From CAXMQS01 sp036446035 (GTDB lineage Bacteria > Actinomycetota > Acidimicrobiia > Spongiisociales > JAOTWH01), in NCBI GenBank assembly GCA_036446035.1, contig JAZFSG010000084.1, forward strand, positions 1 to 8,641: a DNA stretch of 8,641 bases, read 5' to 3'. The stretch's first letter is position 1. Every line of letters starts with the position of its first letter. Positions 5,494 through 8,641 of the stretch are shown here, one piece after another. Below the pieces are notes generated by a model that saw nothing but the letters and a program-made list of their open reading frames with translations, searched no databases and was not told where the DNA came from. The position numbers and the translations under genes are program-made.

Positions 5494-6702
5494 TTGGTGA
5501 ACCGCCGCCCCACCCGATCGATCTCTGTAGGCCGCGTCGCGGTCGGCGAAGACGCCCAGATCAGCGTCCAGTCGATGACAACGACGAAGACGGCCGATGT
5601 CGACGCAACGCTGGCACAGACCTATGCGCTCGCCGCGGCGGGAGCTGACATCGTCCGGATCACCTGCAACGACGTCGAGGCGGCGCAAGGCCTGGCGGAG
5701 ATCGTTCCCAGATCGCCGGTTCCGATCATCGCCGATATCCACTTCCAATACCGATTGGCTCTGGCAGCGCTTGAGGCCGGCGTGCACGGGCTGCGCCTCA
5801 ACCCGGGGAACATCCGCAAGGCCGAGCACATCAAGGCCGTAGCAGTAGCCGCAAGGGATGCCGGCGTGCCCATCCGGGTCGGTGTCAACGCCGGCTCGCT
5901 CGACAAGGACATTCTCGAAGCGCACGGGGGAGCAACGCCGCCGGCCCTCGTTGAGTCGGCTCTCAAAGAGATCCGCTACCTCGAGGACGCCGGCTTCGAG
6001 GCGATCAAGATCTCTGTGAAGCATTCGCATGTCCCGACGATGGTGGAGGCCTATCGGCTGTTGTCGGAAGCAGTGGACTACCCGCTCCATCTCGGCGTCA
6101 CCGAAGCAGGTCCGCCGCCCGGGGGGCTGATCAAGTCGGTTGCCGGCATCGCCACCCTCCTCCTCGAAGGGATCGGCGACACCATCCGGTTCTCCCTAAC
6201 CGCAGACCCGACCCAAGAGGCCGAAGCGGGGCGCCAGCTGCTGGAGTTCTTGAGCCTGCGCGAGCGCAGCAGCCTCGACCTGATCGCCTGCCCGTCGTGC
6301 GGGCGCGCCGAAGTCGATGTCATCGAGGTCGCTGAGCAGGCGCAGCGGGCCCTCGAGGCTGAGGACCTCGCCATCCAGGTGGCCGTCATGGGCTGTGTAG
6401 TCAACGGGCCCGGCGAGGCGCGTGAGGCCGACATCGGCATAGCCGCCGGCAAGGGCCGGGGTCACCTGTTCATCAAGGGCCAGGTGGTCCGGGTGGTGCC
6501 GGAAGCCGAGATGGTGCAGGCGCTGTTGGAGGAGGCCCGGGCCCTGGTGGCCGAAGGAGCAGACGCCAGGATCGCCGCCGCCGGAGACGTCGCAGCCAAA
6601 CTCGCCGAGGAGACCGCCAAGGAGCTACTGGCATCCCAGGGCGACCCCAACGCTGCCGCCGAACGCCGCGCCGCGGTGGCGGAGGTAGCCAAGGGGGAGT
6701 AG
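5494..6702 (+). CDS. ispG: 4-hydroxy-3-methylbut-2-enyl-diphosphate synthase (IspG/GcpE)
   Basis: IspG reduces MEcPP to HMBPP using a [4Fe-4S] cluster, the penultimate MEP pathway step. The 402-residue product starts with RRPTRSISVG and VQSMTTTKTADV, typical of the family, then a TIM-barrel region containing ADIHFQYRLAL and RLNPGNI. The C-terminal cluster domain carries C266-P-S-C269-G-R and G-C301-V-V-N-G-P-G-E308, three Cys plus one Glu, the ligand set known from Thermus thermophilus IspG with matching spacing. This is the short bacterial form. After about residue 360 there is an Ala/Glu-rich tail, probably helical and not needed for catalysis. The start may be TTG 5494 or GTG 5497; neither has a clear ribosome binding site, and only 14 bases separate it from rseP, so translational coupling is likely. 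It shares a pathway with dxr two genes upstream. Confidence 0.95.
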   Translation: MVNRRPTRSISVGRVAVGEDAQISVQSMTTTKTADVDATLAQTYALAAAGADIVRITCNDVEAAQGLAEIVPRSPVPIIADIHFQYRLALAALEAGVHGLRLNPGNIRKAEHIKAVAVAARDAGVPIRVGVNAGSLDKDILEAHGGATPPALVESALKEIRYLEDAGFEAIKISVKHSHVPTMVEAYRLLSEAVDYPLHLGVTEAGPPPGGLIKSVAGIATLLLEGIGDTIRFSLTADPTQEAEAGRQLLEFLSLRERSSLDLIACPSCGRAEVDVIEVAEQAQRALEAEDLAIQVAVMGCVVNGPGEAREADIGIAAGKGRGHLFIKGQVVRVVPEAEMVQALLEEARALVAEGADARIAAAGDVAAKLAEETAKELLASQGDPNAAAERRAAVAEVAKGE

Positions 6703-6732
6703 GCAGCAGGCGGCCCTGGGCTCTGGCAGCCT

Positions 6733-6791
6733 TGGGCTCTGAGCTTTGGGCTCGCACCAAAGGTGAACTTCGCGTTCTGGCTCAGAGCCCA
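6733..6791 (+). repeat. 12-bp perfect inverted repeat between ispG and proS
   Basis: TGGGCTCTGAGC (6733-6744) is exactly complementary to GCTCAGAGCCCA (6780-6791), with a 35-base loop. The upstream copy at 6717-6725 matches nine bases of the left arm and could compete for the same right arm. It may be a termination or processing structure at the end of the cdsA-ispG unit, or a small repeat element. The function is not established. Confidence 0.6.
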
Positions 6792-6832
6792 TGACTGACG
6801 GCCCACAGCAGCGATGCTTGACATCGCCGCCG

Positions 6833-6838
6833 TATCCT
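6833..6838 (+). promoter_or_regulatory. Candidate -10 box for leaderless proS transcription
   Basis: TATCCT fits the TAnnnT -10 pattern seen in many actinobacteria and ends eight bases before ATG 6847, about where transcription would begin at or next to the start codon. No ribosome binding site precedes that ATG, which agrees with a leaderless message. No good -35 is found at 16-18 bases upstream; the TTGACA at 6818-6823 is only nine bases away. Confidence 0.4.
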
Positions 6839-6846
6839 CTCGACTC

Positions 6847-8556
6847 ATGCGCTGGTCTTCTGCCCATATCCCAACTCTTCGAGATGACCCTGCTGATGCC
6901 GAGGCTCCGAGTCATCGGTTGTTGGTGCGCGCCGGTTACGTGCGCCAACTGATGTCTGGCGTGTATTCCATGCTTCCGCTGGCGTTGCGGGTGCGGGCCA
7001 AGGTTGCCCAGATCATTCGTGAGGAGATGGACGCCATCGGCTGCCAGGAGTTCCTCCTCCCCGCCATCCACCCTGCCGACCTGTGGCGCAAGAGTGGGCG
7101 TTGGGACCTGATCGGTGCCGAGATGTTCCGACTCAAAGACCGCCGCGACGTCGACCTCTGCCTTGGGATGACGCACGAAGAGGTCTTCGCGGTGCTCGCC
7201 GGCGAGCTGGAGTCCTATCGCCAGCTTCCACAGGCGTGGTACCAGGTACAGACGAAGTTCCGCGACGAGCCTCGCCCCAAGTCGGGCGTGCTGCGGACCC
7301 GCGAGTTCACCATGAAGGACGCCTACACCTTCGACATCGATGATGCGGGACTCGACGCCGCGTTCGAGAAGCAGCGCGGTGCCTACGTCAAGATCTTCAA
7401 GCGGCTTGGCTTCGACGCCGTCCAGGTCGAGGCCTCCTCGGGCTTGATGGGCGGCAGCGACTCCGTCGAGTTCATGGTTCGCGCCGAGTATGGCGAGGAC
7501 ACGGTTGTCTATTCGTCGCAGTGTGGATACGCCGCCAACTTGGAGAAGGCCACTTCCCGGCTTGACGCTGTCACCGACGAGGCACCTCCGGGTGCGCCAC
7601 AGAAATTCCCGACCCCTGGCGTGCGCACCATCGATGCCCTGGTCGAGTCCGGCGCACCTGCCGATCGTCAAATCAAGACGATGGTCTATCTCATCGACGA
7701 TGCTCCCGTCCTCGTTCTGATGCGAGGCGACCACCAGGTCCAAGCTCAGAAGCTGATGGACCATGCCGGGACCGAAGACATCCGCGCTGCCGGACCCGAA
7801 GAGATCCGCGGACTACTGGGCGCCGACCCCGGGAGCCTCGGAGCTGTCGGACTCGCCGACATAGCGGTGTGGGCGGATATGGCGCTAAGTGGGCGCACCA
7901 ATCTCTTCACGGGCGCCAACGAAGACGACTTCCACCTCAGCGGGGTCGACGTCGAGCGCGACATCGTCGTCGAGCGGTGGTTGGATCTGCGCGAGGTGGT
8001 AGCAGGCCAACCCTGTCCCGAGTGCGGCGAGCCCCTCGAGCTGTTCGATGCCATCGAGTCCGGTCACATCTTCAAGCTGGGTCGCCACTACGCGGAAGCT
8101 CTCGGGGCGACGGTCATGGACGCAGACGGCAAGGAGCAGGTCATCACGATGGGCTCCTACGGGATCGGCGTCGAGCGCAACATGGCGGCCATCGTCGAAG
8201 CGAGCCACGACGAGCACGGGATCGTCTGGCCAACCGCAGTTGCCCCCTATCACGTTGTGGTCACGCTCGTCGGCAACGACGACGGAGCCGCCACGACTGC
8301 CGAGGCTGTCTACGAGCAGCTCAAGGCGATGGATGTCGAGGTGCTCTTCGACGACCGCGATGAGCGTCCAGGAGTCAAGTTCGCCGACGCCGAGCTGATC
8401 GGCGTTCCCTATCGGGTGACCATCGGTCCCAAGGGATTGGCCGCGGGAACCGTCGAGTTGTCGACGAGGGCGACCGGTGAATCGACGGATCTGGACGTCG
8501 ACGGAGCAGCGGCCGCGGTGTCGGAGCGCGTTCGGGCGGACCTCGCAGGCGCCTGA
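6847..8556 (+). CDS. proS: Prolyl-tRNA synthetase, bacterial type with editing domain
   Basis: ProRS charges tRNA-Pro with proline in the cytoplasm. From ATG 6847 the product is 569 residues, nearly the E. coli length (572). It starts MRWSSAHIPTLRDDPADAEA, the usual family N-terminus; an in-frame ATG at 6814 would add 11 unconserved residues. The class II core has motif 1 around the RAGYVRQLMSGVYSMLPLAL stretch, motif 2 at FRDEPRPKSGVLRTREF (138-154) and motif 3 at GSYGIGVER (436-444). Between motifs 2 and 3 is the INS editing domain (about 225-400) that clears mischarged alanyl-tRNA-Pro, with K277 matching the functionally important E. coli K279, then GDHQVQAQKL and GRTNLFTGANEDDFHLSGV. A CPECG pair and GHIFKLG precede motif 3; an anticodon-binding domain ends the protein. 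It is probably transcribed separately from the upstream genes, given the gap and -10-like box. Confidence 0.96.
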   Translation: MRWSSAHIPTLRDDPADAEAPSHRLLVRAGYVRQLMSGVYSMLPLALRVRAKVAQIIREEMDAIGCQEFLLPAIHPADLWRKSGRWDLIGAEMFRLKDRRDVDLCLGMTHEEVFAVLAGELESYRQLPQAWYQVQTKFRDEPRPKSGVLRTREFTMKDAYTFDIDDAGLDAAFEKQRGAYVKIFKRLGFDAVQVEASSGLMGGSDSVEFMVRAEYGEDTVVYSSQCGYAANLEKATSRLDAVTDEAPPGAPQKFPTPGVRTIDALVESGAPADRQIKTMVYLIDDAPVLVLMRGDHQVQAQKLMDHAGTEDIRAAGPEEIRGLLGADPGSLGAVGLADIAVWADMALSGRTNLFTGANEDDFHLSGVDVERDIVVERWLDLREVVAGQPCPECGEPLELFDAIESGHIFKLGRHYAEALGATVMDADGKEQVITMGSYGIGVERNMAAIVEASHDEHGIVWPTAVAPYHVVVTLVGNDDGAATTAEAVYEQLKAMDVEVLFDDRDERPGVKFADAELIGVPYRVTIGPKGLAAGTVELSTRATGESTDLDVDGAAAAVSERVRADLAGA

Positions 8557-8624
8557 GCGCCAGATCTCACACGTCGCCGCCGATTTGTGACTTCTTGGCG
8601 CCCTCTCGGTTGCACCCATTCGGC

Positions 8625-8633
8625 TGATAACCT
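8625..8633 (+). promoter_or_regulatory. Candidate extended -10 promoter for a gene beyond the window
   Basis: TGATAACCT reads as TG-n-TAnnnT, an extended -10 form. It lies in the 85-base non-coding tail after proS (8557-8641), which otherwise holds no gene or strong terminator. A TTGCAC at 8610-8615 is too close to be a standard -35. The call rests on a short motif only. Confidence 0.3.
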
Positions 8634-8641
8634 GGCGGTAA

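Larger units (their letters stand above)
6703..6846 (+). other. ispG-proS intergenic region with repeats and possible RNA structure
   Basis: This 144-base gap is the longest in the window. It holds three direct copies of TGGGCTC (6717-6723, 6733-6739, 6747-6753) and one inverse copy. Inside the large inverted repeat are two small mutually exclusive hairpins, TTTGG/CCAAA (6745-6749 with 6757-6761) and CACC/GGTG (6755-6758 with 6762-6765). I see no T-box sequence and no U-tract for a classical terminator. Confidence 0.5.

Noticed and set aside
6818..6823. Perfect -35-like TTGACA before proS
   Set aside because: Only nine bases separate it from TATCCT, and nothing resembling a -10 lies 16-18 bases downstream, so it cannot form a standard promoter with what is visible.
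6703..6846. T-box riboswitch controlling proS
   Set aside because: No T-box consensus sequence or specifier-loop arrangement could be found in the gap.
6625..7764. Long minus-strand open frame (379 codons) across ispG, the gap and proS
   Set aside because: It lies opposite two firmly identified genes, has no recognisable protein features, and long antisense frames are expected in high-GC coding DNA.
8548..8561. GGCGC-CTGA-GCGCC hairpin over the proS stop codon as a terminator
   Set aside because: The stem is only five pairs and no U-rich run follows, so it does not meet the criteria for an intrinsic terminator.

Overview
The window looks like chromosomal housekeeping DNA from a high-GC actinobacterium. 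I lean towards class Acidimicrobiia, judging from base composition, the gene order (cdsA-dxr-rseP-ispG-proS, an arrangement known from Actinomycetota) and the style of the protein sequences. This placement is from memory, without a database search. All five genes are on the plus strand. I see no mobile element, CRISPR array, tRNA or rRNA.

Region 1 (2-3190) is one open frame. Its last ~265 codons encode a recognisable phosphatidate cytidylyltransferase (CdsA), which makes CDP-diacylglycerol at the membrane. In front of that domain lie at least ~797 residues of acidic, repetitive, probably disordered protein, and the frame runs off the left edge, so the gene start is not in the window. The extension has two parts. 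The first is a Val/Glu-rich repeat zone with no Lys or Arg for at least 276 residues. The second is a series of eight short aromatic/basic motifs (consensus G-F-W-x-R-L-F-G) spaced along acidic linkers. This is the most unusual thing in the window.

Region 2 (3187-4323) is dxr, the second enzyme of the MEP isoprenoid pathway. No ATG, GTG or TTG lies where the conserved N-terminus needs one. The best reading is a CTG start overlapping the cdsA stop in a CTGA junction. Starting at the first conventional codon (GTG 3244) would remove the NADPH-binding glycine loop.

Region 3 (4367-5479) is an RseP/Rip1-type site-2 protease with a TTG start and a good ribosome binding site. Region 4 (5494-6702) is ispG, the iron-sulfur enzyme near the end of the MEP pathway. 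The first four genes are separated by at most ~43 bases and probably form one transcription unit joining phospholipid synthesis, isoprenoid synthesis and intramembrane proteolysis.

Region 5 (6703-6846) is a 144-base gap with a 12-base inverted repeat, three TGGGCTC copies and a -10-like box placed for a leaderless transcript. Region 6 (6847-8556) is proS, a bacterial-type prolyl-tRNA synthetase with its editing domain. The final 85 bases (8557-8641) hold no gene and end in a possible extended -10 promoter for a gene beyond the window.
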